The notes under the pieces were generated by a model. It was given only the letters and a program-made list of their open reading frames with translations, was not told the DNA's origin and made no database searches. The translations under genes were made by a program, and so were the position numbers. A stretch of 64,000 nt of DNA from an uncultured Candidatus Pelagibacter sp. (GTDB lineage Bacteria > Pseudomonadota > Alphaproteobacteria > Pelagibacterales > Pelagibacteraceae). The stretch lies in contig NZ_CALSOW010000001.1 in assembly GCF_943788075.1 (NCBI RefSeq), positions 352,646-416,645 on the forward strand, in the 5' to 3' direction. Positions 9,024 to 17,764 of the stretch are shown here, one piece after another; the stretch's first letter is position 1; each line of letters begins with the position of its first letter.

Positions 9024-9953
9024 TCAATTAAATTCTATCAAAGCATCCACATGTCTTTTAGCGCTATCTTGAAGAGCTTTAAGGTCATAGCCACCTTCAA
9101 GAATTGAGACCACATTTCCATTACACATTGATTTAGAAATTTCTAATGTCCTTTTTGTTAAATGATAAAAATCTTCTGAACTCAACCTTAGCTGGGCTAA
9201 TGGATCATCAATATGGGCATCAAAACCCGCAGAAAATAATAAAAATTCAGGTTTAAACTCTTTCAATTTTTTTAAAACATTTTCATATGCGTTTAGGTAT
9301 TCTTCAGCAGTAGTGCCAGCTTTAAGCGGTATATTTAAAATATTATTAAATTTACCTGTTTCTTTTTCAGAACCAGATCCAGGATAGTAAGGATATTGAT
9401 GTGTTGAAATATATAACACTTTTTTATTATCATAAAAAATATCTTGAGTTCCATTTCCATGATGAACATCAAAATCAATAATTGCAACTTTACTATAATT
9501 ATATTTTTCAATTAGATAGTTAGCGCCAACTGCAACATTGTTGTATATACAAAATCCCATTGCCTTATCCTTTTCTGCATGATGCCCAGGTGGCCTTACA
9601 GCACAAAAAGCATTTTTAAATTCTTTCTGTTGAACACCATCTATAGCTGTAATTATTGATCCCACAGCATCTTTTGTTGCCTCTTTACTTCCGGGCGAGA
9701 CAACCGTGTCTCCATCAAGAAAAGCCAAGCCATTTTCTGGAAATGATTTACTTACATGATCAATATATCTAGAAGAATGTGTGTTAACTAAAAAGGATTG
9801 ATCAAATTTTGCTGGTTTTTTCCAAATTAATTTTTTGTTATCAATTTTTTTAAAGTTATCAATAATAGCTGTAACTCTATCTATTTGTTCTGGATGTCCT
9901 TCGCCTGTGTTATGATTTTGATAAGTATCAGAGGTAACTAGACCTGTTTTCAC
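9024..9953 (-). CDS. Class II histone-deacetylase-like amidohydrolase
   Basis: 309 aa. HDAC-family motifs are clear: RPPGHHAEKDKAMGFCIYNN with the paired catalytic histidines, DFDVHHGNGTQ with Zn ligands, and SAGFDAHIDDPL with the third Zn ligand. Bacterial members (AcuC/acetylpolyamine amidohydrolase-like) deacetylate polyamines, acetoin-related proteins or lysines; the substrate here cannot be told from sequence. The ATG overlaps the end of dapE by 4 bp, so it is in the dapD-dapE operon. Confidence 0.88.
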   Translation of the reverse strand: MKTGLVTSDTYQNHNTGEGHPEQIDRVTAIIDNFKKIDNKKLIWKKPAKFDQSFLVNTHSSRYIDHVSKSFPENGLAFLDGDTVVSPGSKEATKDAVGSIITAIDGVQQKEFKNAFCAVRPPGHHAEKDKAMGFCIYNNVAVGANYLIEKYNYSKVAIIDFDVHHGNGTQDIFYDNKKVLYISTHQYPYYPGSGSEKETGKFNNILNIPLKAGTTAEEYLNAYENVLKKLKEFKPEFLLFSAGFDAHIDDPLAQLRLSSEDFYHLTKRTLEISKSMCNGNVVSILEGGYDLKALQDSAKRHVDALIEFN

Positions 9954-11107
9954 TTAAAATAATTTTGTAAAATATTTGAGTAGATCAAAGTAAGTTTTTT
10001 TAAGTCTGACAATGAAACAGCCTCATCTACTTTATGCATTGTTTTACCTACCAAACCAAATTCTAAACAGGGAGCTATTTTTCTAATAAATCTTGCGTCA
10101 GAAGTACCACCAGTTGTTGACAATTGAGGTTTAATTTTTGTAATTTTTTTAATGATATCTCTAATCATAAAAGTTGTATTATTTGGTTTTGTAAGAAATG
10201 CTTCTCCAGAAACACTATAGTCAATTTTATATTTTGATTTATTTTTTAAACTTATTGTTCTTATAATTCTATCAATTTTCTTTTTTATAGAACTTGAGGT
10301 GTGTTTGTTATTAAATCTAATATTAAATTTAGCATTAGCCAAGCCTGGAATTACGTTATCTGCAGAATTATCAATATCTATTTTAGTAATTTCAAGGTTT
10401 GTAGGTTGAAAATTTTTTGTGCCATTATCAAATTTAATCTTTTTTAGTTCATTTAAAATTTGCACAAGTGCAGTTGATGGATTATTTGCTCTTTGCGGAT
10501 ATGCTACATGACCTTGAACACCTATAATTGAAAGTCTACCAGTCATACTTCCTCTTCGCCCTATTTTAATCATTTCACCTAATTTATTTGGATTTGTAGG
10601 TTCACCCACTAAGCAAAAATCTATTTTTTCTTTTTTCTTTTTTAAGTAATCGACTACTTTTTTAGTCCCATTGATTGCTGCTCCTTCTTCATCTCCTGTA
10701 ATTAAAAGACTAATAGAACCATTAAATTTTCTTTTATTATCAACAAAATTACTCACTGCAGAGACAAATGCTGCGATCGAACTTTTCATATCATTAGCAC
10801 CTCTTCCAATTAAGTGTCCTTTTTTAACAGAGGGTTTAAATGGGTTTACTGTCCATTCTTTTAAATTTCCAGCAGGCACAACATCTAGATGACCTGCATA
10901 ACAGAAATTTGGACCTTGATTACCAAGTCTTGCGTAAAGATTTTTTACTGGTTTGCTGTTCTTCTCTTTAAACTCTAAAATTTTAGTTTTAAATCCAAGT
11001 ATTTTAAGTTTTTTTTCTAAAAACTTCATTATTCCAGCATCAATAGGTGTTACTGTTGGAAATTTAATTAGCTCCTTAGCTAATTGAAGTTCATTAATTG
11101 AAGCCAT
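9950..11107 (-). CDS. dapE: Succinyl-diaminopimelate desuccinylase
   Basis: 385 aa, typical for DapE. M20 metallopeptidase motifs: CYAGHLDVVPAG (first metal His/Asp), GRGANDMKSS (bridging Asp), TGDEEGAAINGT (catalytic Glu pair) and late metal His in GKTMHKVDE. It makes LL-diaminopimelate from its N-succinyl form, for lysine and peptidoglycan. Directly downstream of dapD with a 4-bp gap and translationally coupled to the HDAC-like gene. Confidence 0.95.
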   Translation of the reverse strand: MASINELQLAKELIKFPTVTPIDAGIMKFLEKKLKILGFKTKILEFKEKNSKPVKNLYARLGNQGPNFCYAGHLDVVPAGNLKEWTVNPFKPSVKKGHLIGRGANDMKSSIAAFVSAVSNFVDNKRKFNGSISLLITGDEEGAAINGTKKVVDYLKKKKEKIDFCLVGEPTNPNKLGEMIKIGRRGSMTGRLSIIGVQGHVAYPQRANNPSTALVQILNELKKIKFDNGTKNFQPTNLEITKIDIDNSADNVIPGLANAKFNIRFNNKHTSSSIKKKIDRIIRTISLKNKSKYKIDYSVSGEAFLTKPNNTTFMIRDIIKKITKIKPQLSTTGGTSDARFIRKIAPCLEFGLVGKTMHKVDEAVSLSDLKKLTLIYSNILQNYFK

Positions 11108-11111
11108 AAAT

Positions 11112-11942
11112 CTATTCTCTCAAAAGATCGTTTACAGAAGTTTTAGATCTTGTTTTTTCATCAACCTGTTTAATAATGACTGCACAATAAAGAGATGGGG
11201 CAGAGGCATTATTTTTGTCAGGTAATGATCCAGGTACTACCACAGAATAAGGAGGAATTTTTCCATAAGTTATTTCTCCAGTTTTTCTATTTACTATTTT
11301 AGTAGATTGACCTATGTACATTCCCATACTTAAAACAGATCCTTCTCCAACGATAACACCCTCAACAACTTCTGACATTGCTCCAATAAAACAATTGTCT
11401 TCAATAATAGTTGGTAATGCTTGGGCTGGCTCTAACACTCCGCCAATTCCACTTCCTGCAGAGATATGACAATTCTTTCCAATTTGGCAACAACTACCAG
11501 CACGACTAAAAGTATCCATCATAGTGCCTTCATCGATATATGCTCCAATATTTACATAGCATGGCATTAGCACTGCATTTTTACCAACAAAAGATCCTTT
11601 TCTAACTGGAGAGTTGGGTACCATTCTAAATCCAGCTTTTTCATGATCTTCTTTTGTCCAACCAGCTGTCTTACCTTTTAATAAATGAGCTTTATCGTAC
11701 CAGCTACTATAAGGTCCATTTAAATTTTCCATTGGATAAATTCTAAAGCTTAACATAATAGCTTTTTTAATATGTTGATGGGTAACCCATTCCCCATTAA
11801 TTTTTTCCGCAACTCTAACTTTACCACTATCTAAATCATCAATCATTTGATTGATGGTATCTTTTAAACTTTGTTCAGAATCTTGGTTTACGTTATCTCT
11901 ATTTTCCCACGCATCATTTATTATTTTTTCGATATCACTCAT
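11112..11942 (-). CDS. dapD: 2,3,4,5-tetrahydropyridine-2,6-dicarboxylate N-succinyltransferase
   Basis: 276 aa, the standard length. The left-handed beta-helix hexapeptide repeats are visible (for example VLMPCYVNIGAYIDEGTMMD and the run through IGAMSEVVEGVIVGEGSVLSMGMYIG quoted in parts), typical of this acyltransferase. It succinylates tetrahydrodipicolinate in the lysine/DAP pathway. Preceded by the HAD hydrolase gene and followed by dapE. Confidence 0.96.
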   Translation of the reverse strand: MSDIEKIINDAWENRDNVNQDSEQSLKDTINQMIDDLDSGKVRVAEKINGEWVTHQHIKKAIMLSFRIYPMENLNGPYSSWYDKAHLLKGKTAGWTKEDHEKAGFRMVPNSPVRKGSFVGKNAVLMPCYVNIGAYIDEGTMMDTFSRAGSCCQIGKNCHISAGSGIGGVLEPAQALPTIIEDNCFIGAMSEVVEGVIVGEGSVLSMGMYIGQSTKIVNRKTGEITYGKIPPYSVVVPGSLPDKNNASAPSLYCAVIIKQVDEKTRSKTSVNDLLRE

Positions 11943-11964
11943 ATTTTTTATTTAGATAGTTAAT

Positions 11965-12636
11965 TTAATTGTTCTTTAATATATTAATTTCTTGAAGAAA
12001 AGAAGGCAAGTTCTTAATCTTATAATCTATATATGGTTTGTCCGAGTCTTTTTTAGCAAAAGTTTCTTCATTTTCCAACCAACAAGTTTTCATTCCTAAA
12101 TTTTTAGCTTGTTCTAAGTTGTGAGCGATATCTTCAATTAAAATTGATTGATTTGGATCTAAATCAAATTTTTTAATCAATTTTTGATAGGGATCTAAAT
12201 GTGGTTTTGGCACATAATTTGCATCGGTGATATCAAAGGCTCCATCGAATAATCCATCAATACCAAGTTGTTTTGTAACATTTTCAACGTGAGCATGAGA
12301 TCCGTTAGTAAAAATAATCTTTTTTTCTTTTATCTTAATCAGCTCTTCTCTTAAAACTTTATCTTTTGGCAACCAGCTAATATCAATATCGTGAACAAAT
12401 TCTAAAAATTCTTTTGGATCAATATTGTCATGATTCATTAGGCCTGAGAGTGTTGTCCCATATTCATAGAAATATTTTTTTTGAATTTCTTTTGCTTTTA
12501 CAAGATCAACATTAAATTTTTCAGAGATGAAAGAAGACATTTTTTTATCTACTTCAGAAAAAACCTGAGTTTGACCACTATAAAGAGTGTTATCTAGGTC
12601 AAATATCCAATATTTTATATCGATTAAATCTTTCAT
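11965..12636 (-). CDS. HAD-family hydrolase, pyrimidine 5'-nucleotidase type
   Basis: 223 aa. HAD motif I is WIFDLDNTLYSG near residues 10-20, motif II is FTNGSHAHV, and motif IV is ILIEDIAHNLEQAK. The family (PYR5N/SDT1-like) in this position before dapD is common in alphaproteobacteria and is annotated as pyrimidine 5'-nucleotidase. The true substrate is not shown. It starts 4 bp inside the end of argB, so it is coupled to it. Confidence 0.88.
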   Translation of the reverse strand: MKDLIDIKYWIFDLDNTLYSGQTQVFSEVDKKMSSFISEKFNVDLVKAKEIQKKYFYEYGTTLSGLMNHDNIDPKEFLEFVHDIDISWLPKDKVLREELIKIKEKKIIFTNGSHAHVENVTKQLGIDGLFDGAFDITDANYVPKPHLDPYQKLIKKFDLDPNQSILIEDIAHNLEQAKNLGMKTCWLENEETFAKKDSDKPYIDYKIKNLPSFLQEINILKNN

Positions 12637-13500
12637 TGTCTTATCAAGGTTCCCGATCCTTTATCTGATAATAGTTCAAAAAGAATAGAATGGTTTTTTC
12701 TACCATCAATAATTACTACACCTTTAACTCCATTACTTGCAACATCTAAACAATTGTTAATTTTAGGTATCATGCCTCCAGTAATGGTTTCATTTTCAAT
12801 TAATTCCTTGATTGAAGTCGAGTTAATTTCTGTAATTAGTTTTTGGTTATTATCCAAAACACCTTCAACATCACTCATAATAATCAATCTCCTTGCTGCA
12901 ATTTTTTTTGCAATAGAGCCAGCTGCTGTGTCTGCATTTATATTATAAGTTTGGTTATTTTCATCTAAGCCCAATGGCGCAATTACTGGAACTTTTTTAT
13001 CGTTTACAATTTTATCAATAATAGATTGATCAATTTTAGTTGGTGTTCCAACAAATCCTAATTCATCATTTTCTTTAATTGCACCAATAATATTATTAAT
13101 TTTGGAGTTTATTGTTTCACTATTACAAGATTGTTTTTCAAGGGCCTCAACTATTTCTTGATTAAATTCTATTAAAACTTTCTCAACTACTTCAATTAGT
13201 TTCTTTTCCAGTAACTCGAAGTCCTTTAATAAATTCGCTTTTTATTCCAAGCTCATTTAATTTATTGCTTATTCTTTTACCTCCACCATGAACAATTATA
13301 GGAATGAAACCTAACTTATTTAATGTTGTAATATCTTTTATAAAAATATTAAATAAGTTTTGATCGACTAAAACACTTCCACCACATTTAATAACAATAT
13401 ATTCATCGTTGTACTTTTCTAGATATCTTTTTACTTCATCAATTGAGGGACCATCAGATGGTAGGATTTTTTTTAACTCTTCTTCTTTGACTTCCAACAT
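12633..13500 (-). CDS. argB: Acetylglutamate kinase (one frameshift)
   Basis: The track splits it into 13192-13500 and 12633-12974. The N-terminal part has VIKCGGSVL and the substrate loop IIVHGGGKRI; after ...VTGKET the reading frame moves by one base near 13197 and continues IEVVEKVLIEF, in line with the family T-M-E-V-V-E pattern, through APLGLDENNQ and the C-terminal GGMIPKI. Removing one extra A restores about 288 aa. It phosphorylates N-acetylglutamate in arginine synthesis. The break is probably a sequencing error, because other genes here show the same kind of single extra base. Located between yidC and the HAD gene. Confidence 0.88.
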
Positions 13501-15179
13501 TAAGTGGCTGTTTTAATAGTAGTTCTTTTCATAATGAACACTTGTTGAGCCATTGTTAAAATATTATTAACAGTCCAGTAAATTACTAATCCTGCAGGGA
13601 ATGGTGCCAGTATTACTGTTAGGAAAAGTGGAAAGAACATAAATATTTTTGCCTGCATAGGATCTGTTGGAGCAGGATTAAGTTTTTGCTGAATAAACAT
13701 TGATACACCCATTGCAATAGGCCAAGCACCAATCATTAAAAATGAAGGAACATCATAAGGCAATAAACCAAATAAATTGAAAAGTGACGTAGGATCTCTT
13801 TCTGATAAATCTTGTATCCATCCAAAAAATGGCATTTGTCTCATTTCAATTGTTACAAACAATACTTTGTACAATGCAAAAAATACTGGAATTTGAACTA
13901 GTATAGGTAAGCATCCAGACATAGGATTTACTTTTTCTTTTTTATAAAGTGCCATCATTTCTTGCTGCAATTTCATTTTGTCATCTTTATGTAGATCTTT
14001 TAGTCTCACCATTTCAGGCTGGAGAGCTTTCATTTTTGCCATGCTTCTAAATGAAAAGTTTGCAAGTGGGAAGAATGCAAGTCGAATACAAATCGTTATT
14101 GCAATAATTGCAAGACCATAGTTTCCAAGTAATTTAAAGAAGTAATCTATCCCATAAAATAAAGGTTTAGTGATAAAATATAAAAAACCCCAATCAATTG
14201 CTAAATCAAATTTATCTATATTTAAAGATTCTGCATATCCATCAATTACATCTACTCTTTTTGCTGCAACAATTATTTGCATCTTATCTTCTATGCTGGA
14301 ATTTCCCTTTAGTTCAAGAGGCTCAGTTGCTACAAAATTTGCTCGAAATTTATCTTTGTAATCAAATGTAGTTTTAAATTCTTTACCGCTTGGGGGTATT
14401 AATGAAGTAATCCAAAATTTATCAGAAATTCCTAGCCATCCTTTTTGTGAGGTTCTTGAAAACTTTTCTTCTTGGATATCATCATAATCTTCTTCAATTA
14501 GCTCATCATCTAAGGTTGCTAAAAGTCCTTCATGAAGAATATAAAAATTTGATATATCAGGAATTTGCTTTCTAATTATTTGTCCATATGAATAGAAATC
14601 ATACTCTTTATTTGTAGAATTGATTACTTTTTGTTTGACTGAGAATAAAAATTTATCATCTAAAGCTATCTCTTTTTCAAAAGTAATTCCCTGATTATTA
14701 GTCCAGGATAATTTAACAGGGGATTGGTTAGTTAGTTTATTATTTCCTAGATACTGACCATACAGAATTGGAATTTGGAATATCAATATTTTTATCTGTA
14801 GTTATAAATCCACTTTCTATTAAGTACCCATCTTTAGTGTTTCTTGGTGATAAAAGTTTAACTTTCTCATCACTCTCTAAAGCGACATTATATTCTTTAA
14901 AAGTTAAGTCATCGATTGCAGCACCCTTTAAAGAAATTGAACCAACTATATTTTGGTTTTCAAATTGAATTCTTTTACTTTGGTTTAAAGCCTCTTCTCT
15001 TGTTATTTCAGTTACCGTTTCTTTTTGGTCTAAACTTGGCGCATCTGTATTTTGTCTCAGTTTTATTTTTTTCTGCCAATTGTTCTTTAGTAATCTGGTG
15101 GTGGGGCAAAAAAAAGTGAATATAAAATTATTACTGCTGCCGATAAAGAAATAGCTGCAATTACGTTTTTAGTATCCAT
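13500..15179 (-). CDS. yidC: Membrane protein insertase YidC (three frameshifts in the N-terminal half)
   Basis: The track gives only the last 428 codons. The true start is the ATG at 15179 (MDTKNVIAAISLSAAVIILYS, the first membrane segment). Reading on, the frame shifts by one near 15089, again near 15055, and again near 14748, each explained by one extra base; the three together restore frame, and the total 1680 bp equals 559 codons plus stop plus 3. The periplasmic domain follows, then the conserved insertase core (FPLANFSFRSMAKMKALQPE, NPMSGCLPILVQIPVFFALY) with five membrane segments. It inserts inner-membrane proteins. Part of the rpmH-rnpA-yidD-yidC operon. Confidence 0.9.
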
Positions 15180-15430
15180 TATTTTTTTGCTTTCACTTCT
15201 TTTTTAACAGGATCAAAACCATCTCCACCTCCTAAAAACTTTATTGGATGGCATGATAAAATTCTTTTTAAACTCATGAAACTTCCTTTAACTAGACCAA
15301 ATTCTTTTAAAGCCTCTATACTGTATTCTGAGCAAGTTGGTAAATATCTGCATGATTGACCAAGTAGTGGACTAATTAGGAATTTATAGCCTTTTATAAA
15401 TTTAATTAAAATATTTGTGAAAATGTTCAT
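15179..15430 (-). CDS. yidD: Membrane protein insertion efficiency factor YidD
   Basis: 83 aa. Matches the YidD pattern: amphipathic N-terminus ILIKFIKGYKFLISPLLGQSCRYLPTCSEYS with conserved cysteines, then CHPIKFLGGGDGFDPV. It sits between rnpA and yidC, the invariant bacterial context, sharing one base with each neighbour. It is a peripheral inner-membrane protein aiding insertion with YidC. Confidence 0.95.
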   Translation of the reverse strand: MNIFTNILIKFIKGYKFLISPLLGQSCRYLPTCSEYSIEALKEFGLVKGSFMSLKRILSCHPIKFLGGGDGFDPVKKEVKAKK

Positions 15431-15772
15431 TATTTAATTTTTTCTAAATCCTGAAATAGAGTTTCTTTTATATTTTTGTATTCATTGTTTAACATAGTTG
15501 ACTTAGCAATAACAAGATATGAATAGTTAAATTTTAATGTTACTTTTTTAACTGCTTCATTAAGAATATTTCTTAATCTACGTTTAATTTTATTTCTTTT
15601 TACCGCATTCCCAATTTTCTTTTTAGTCACAAAACTAATATTAAGTTTACTGATCATCTTTGTTAGCTAGTTTGCCAAAAAAAATCGTAACATATTTGTT
15701 AGAAATTTTTTTTTGTTTTAATAGATTTTTGAATTCTTCGTTTTTTGAAAGAGCAAGTATTTTGCTTTTCAT
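15430..15772 (-). CDS. rnpA: Ribonuclease P protein component (one frameshift)
   Basis: The track begins at an internal ATG (15657). Family comparison points to the ATG at 15772: MKSKILALSKNEEFKNLLK, then KKISNKYVTIFFGKLANKD. The frame slips by one base near 15652, after which SKLNISFVTKKKIGNAVKRNKIKRRLR, including the RnpA RNR-like signature, reads normally. The 343-bp length fits 113 codons plus stop plus one extra base. It assists the RNase P RNA in 5' tRNA maturation. It follows rpmH by 4 bp. Confidence 0.88.
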
Positions 15773-15776
15773 TTAT

Positions 15777-15917
15777 CTAGACTGATACAGTTAACGATTT
15801 TCTTCCTCTTGCTCTTCGTCTAGCTAAAAGTTTTTGTCCACCCTTAGTCTTCATTTTTGATCTAAAACCATGTTTTCTGGCTCGTTTAACGTTAGATGGT
15901 TGGTATGTTCGCTTCAT
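15777..15917 (-). CDS. rpmH: 50S ribosomal protein L34
   Basis: Too short for the track. The minus strand from the ATG at 15917 encodes 46 aa beginning [18 protein letters not shown] and containing [22 protein letters not shown], a near-perfect L34. First gene of the rpmH-rnpA-yidD-yidC operon. Confidence 0.97.
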   Translation of the reverse strand: MKRTYQPSNVKRARKHGFRSKMKTKGGQKLLARRRARGRKSLTVSV

Positions 15918-16009
15918 AAAATGTGGTTAAAATTTATTAATTTTCGCCCTTTATAGTAACTAAATATATAAATAGCAAATAGAAGATTATATAATTAGCA
16001 TTGTATTTA

Positions 16010-16732
16010 ATGGAAAAAGCTAAAAAAATTAAATTATTTATAGGATTATTTTATCTTACAGCTATTTGTTTATTTTTATATTTTTTCTTTTCAAAATTTA
16101 GCCTTCAGGAATTAACGTCTTATGATTTTATCAGAGAAAATAGATCTTATTTTTTTGAACTTAAAAATTCAAATTTATTTTTACTATCAATAATTTTTCT
16201 AGGACTAACGATATTGTGGGTGTTTCCATTTTTAGGATTTGGTTCTCCTGTTGCATTGATGGGTGGATTTATTTTTGGAAAATGGATTGGAACATTCCTT
16301 GTTGTTTTAGGATTAAGTATTGGTGCAACTTTTATATATTTATTTGGTAATTATTTTTTAAAAGAATTAATTAGAGAAAAATTTTTAAATAAATTTCAAA
16401 ATCTTGAACAAAAATTTAAAAAATCTGAATTTATTTATTTGTTAATATATCGTTTTATAGGAGGAATACCTTGGCAGTTAAGCTGTCTTTTACCCACTCT
16501 TTTTAATGTAAAAGTAAATAATTTTTTCTTTGCAACATTGATTGGAATTATACCTCAAATTTTCTTAGCTGTTTCTATTGGTAGTGGTTTAGAAAAAGTT
16601 ATTGATCAAAATTCAGAAGTTCCAGGAATAACAGATATTATTTTTTCAGCAGATATTTATTTGCCAATTTTAGCTTTTTTTGGATTAATTATATTATCAA
16701 TTTTTTTAAGAAAACTTTTCTACAAAAATTAA
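16010..16732 (+). CDS. VTT/DedA-like (TVP38/TMEM64 family) membrane protein
   Basis: The track starts at a TTG at 16001; the ATG at 16010 (MEKAKKIKLF) is more likely, giving 240 aa. It has about five hydrophobic segments. The VTT (SNARE-associated) signatures are FPFLGFGSPVALMGGFIFG near the middle and the loop-helix region YRFIGGIPWQLSCLLPTLFNV. Family members are membrane transporters or lipid scramblases of uncertain substrate. The gene is on the opposite strand to rpmH, 93 bp away, and its stop is followed 4 bp later by a folded leader RNA. Confidence 0.82.
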   Translation: MEKAKKIKLFIGLFYLTAICLFLYFFFSKFSLQELTSYDFIRENRSYFFELKNSNLFLLSIIFLGLTILWVFPFLGFGSPVALMGGFIFGKWIGTFLVVLGLSIGATFIYLFGNYFLKELIREKFLNKFQNLEQKFKKSEFIYLLIYRFIGGIPWQLSCLLPTLFNVKVNNFFFATLIGIIPQIFLAVSIGSGLEKVIDQNSEVPGITDIIFSADIYLPILAFFGLIILSIFLRKLFYKN

Positions 16733-16736
16733 TTTT

Positions 16737-16810
16737 GGTGCTCCCACCCTGTACTGACCAGGGAATTAGTCATTACCAATGACTTGATATACCATTTATC
16801 TATAGGAGCT
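16737..16810 (+). promoter_or_regulatory. Candidate structured leader RNA sequestering a ribosome-binding site
   Basis: The RNA can fold as a three-way junction. A closing stem pairs GCTCC (16740-16744) with GGAGC (16805-16809). One inner hairpin pairs CCCTG (16747-16751) with CAGGG (16759-16763), and another pairs AGTCAT (16768-16773) with ATGACT (16779-16784). The closing stem hides the only GGAG before the ATG at 16812. A competing hairpin, GGTG (16737-16740) with CACC (16745-16748), would free it. This is a hand-drawn fold; no known riboswitch class is recognised. It could be the SAR11 motif catalogued by others, or a simple attenuator. Confidence 0.45.
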
Positions 16811-16909
16811 TATGATCAAAATAATATTTACTGATAATAAAGCATTTTTTTCAAAATATTGCCTTAATTTTTTGATGAATATGCTTTATATCTACTTGAG
16901 GAAAATTTT

Positions 16910-17110
16910 ATGGGAATTCATTACGATTATAAATCCACTAAAGGAAATAAGCTTATGGAGAAGCAAGCTAAAAGAGAAAAGAAGCTTGCTGAAAAAAAAG
17001 CTAAACGTTTAGCTAAAGAAGGACCAAAAGTAGAGGAGCCTAAGCCAAAAACTTTAGATGCCTCTAAACCTATCACATTAGATTTCCTTACTAATCCAGA
17101 TAAAGAATGA
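16910..17110 (+). CDS. Small highly charged protein, unknown function
   Basis: 66 aa beginning MGIHYDYKSTKGNKLMEKQAKREKK (part quoted), with a Lys/Glu/Ala-rich helix and a Pro-rich acidic tail (KVEEPKPKTLDASKPITLDFL). A good Shine-Dalgarno GAGG sits 8 bp before the ATG, which favours this start over the overlapping ORF at 16812. Its stop overlaps the start of the next tiny gene. I know no function. The leader RNA at 16737-16810 is about 100 bp upstream and may control it. Confidence 0.65.
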   Translation: MGIHYDYKSTKGNKLMEKQAKREKKLAEKKAKRLAKEGPKVEEPKPKTLDASKPITLDFLTNPDKE

Positions 17111-17208
17111 ATTCTAAAGAAAAAAATGAGCGTTTAAGCTTAGCTCTTAGAAAAAATTTAAAAAAAAGAAAACTTTTTCAAAAGAAGACAAAGAAGAAAA
17201 CTAAATAA
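17107..17208 (+). CDS. Tiny basic protein (33 aa), unknown function
   Basis: Not in the track. The ATG at 17107 overlaps the previous stop (ATGA), and the stop overlaps the dcd ATG (TAATG), so it is translationally coupled on both sides. The sequence [22 protein letters not shown] followed by a Lys-only tail resembles small alphaproteobacterial proteins of the form LxxALRxNLxRRK, but this comparison is from memory. The very basic composition hints at RNA or ribosome binding; that is inference. Confidence 0.6.
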   Translation: MNSKEKNERLSLALRKNLKKRKLFQKKTKKKTK

Positions 17209-17762
17209 TGTCAGTATTATCAGATAAGTGGATAAGAAAAATGTCCAAAGAAGAGGAAATGATTTCTCCTTTCGAAGAAAAACAAGTCAGAGGAAATAGC
17301 ATCTCTTATGGATTGTCTTCTTTTGGTTATGATGCAAGAGTTTCTGATGAGTTTAAAATTTTTACAAATGTAAATTCAGAAATAGTGGATCCAAAAAATT
17401 TTAAACCAACAAACTTTGTAACCAAAAATACATCAGAATGTATTATTCCACCCAATTCATTTGTTTTAGCAAGAACGGTTGAAAAATTTAAAATTCCAGA
17501 TGATGTATTGGTTATTTGTCTGGGTAAATCTACTTATGCAAGATGTGGAATTATTGTAAATGTTACGCCTCTAGAACCAGGTTGGGAAGGGTATGTAACG
17601 CTTGAGTTTTCTAATACCACGCCTTTGCCTGCAAAAATATATGCAAATGAAGGGGTTGCACAATTTATCTTTTTAAAAGGAAATGAAAAACCAGAAGTGA
17701 CATATGCTGATCGGGATGGAAAATATATGGGCCAAACTGGGGTAACGTTACCTAAAGTATAG
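17208..17762 (+). CDS. dcd: dCTP deaminase
   Basis: 184 aa, typical. Motifs: [18 protein letters not shown] (trimer and substrate), [11 protein letters not shown] with the catalytic-site serine and arginine, [19 protein letters not shown] with the catalytic Glu. It converts dCTP to dUTP for thymidylate supply. Coupled to the preceding 33-aa gene and followed by murA 2 bp later. Confidence 0.96.
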   Translation: MSVLSDKWIRKMSKEEEMISPFEEKQVRGNSISYGLSSFGYDARVSDEFKIFTNVNSEIVDPKNFKPTNFVTKNTSECIIPPNSFVLARTVEKFKIPDDVLVICLGKSTYARCGIIVNVTPLEPGWEGYVTLEFSNTTPLPAKIYANEGVAQFIFLKGNEKPEVTYADRDGKYMGQTGVTLPKV

Positions 17763-17764
17763 TT

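Noticed and set aside
16812-17012. 66-aa ORF starting just after the leader RNA
   Set aside because: It overlaps the better-supported ORF at 16910 in another frame, has no family-like features, and the SD-to-ATG spacing is only 3 bp. It might be a leader peptide, but I cannot support it as a gene.
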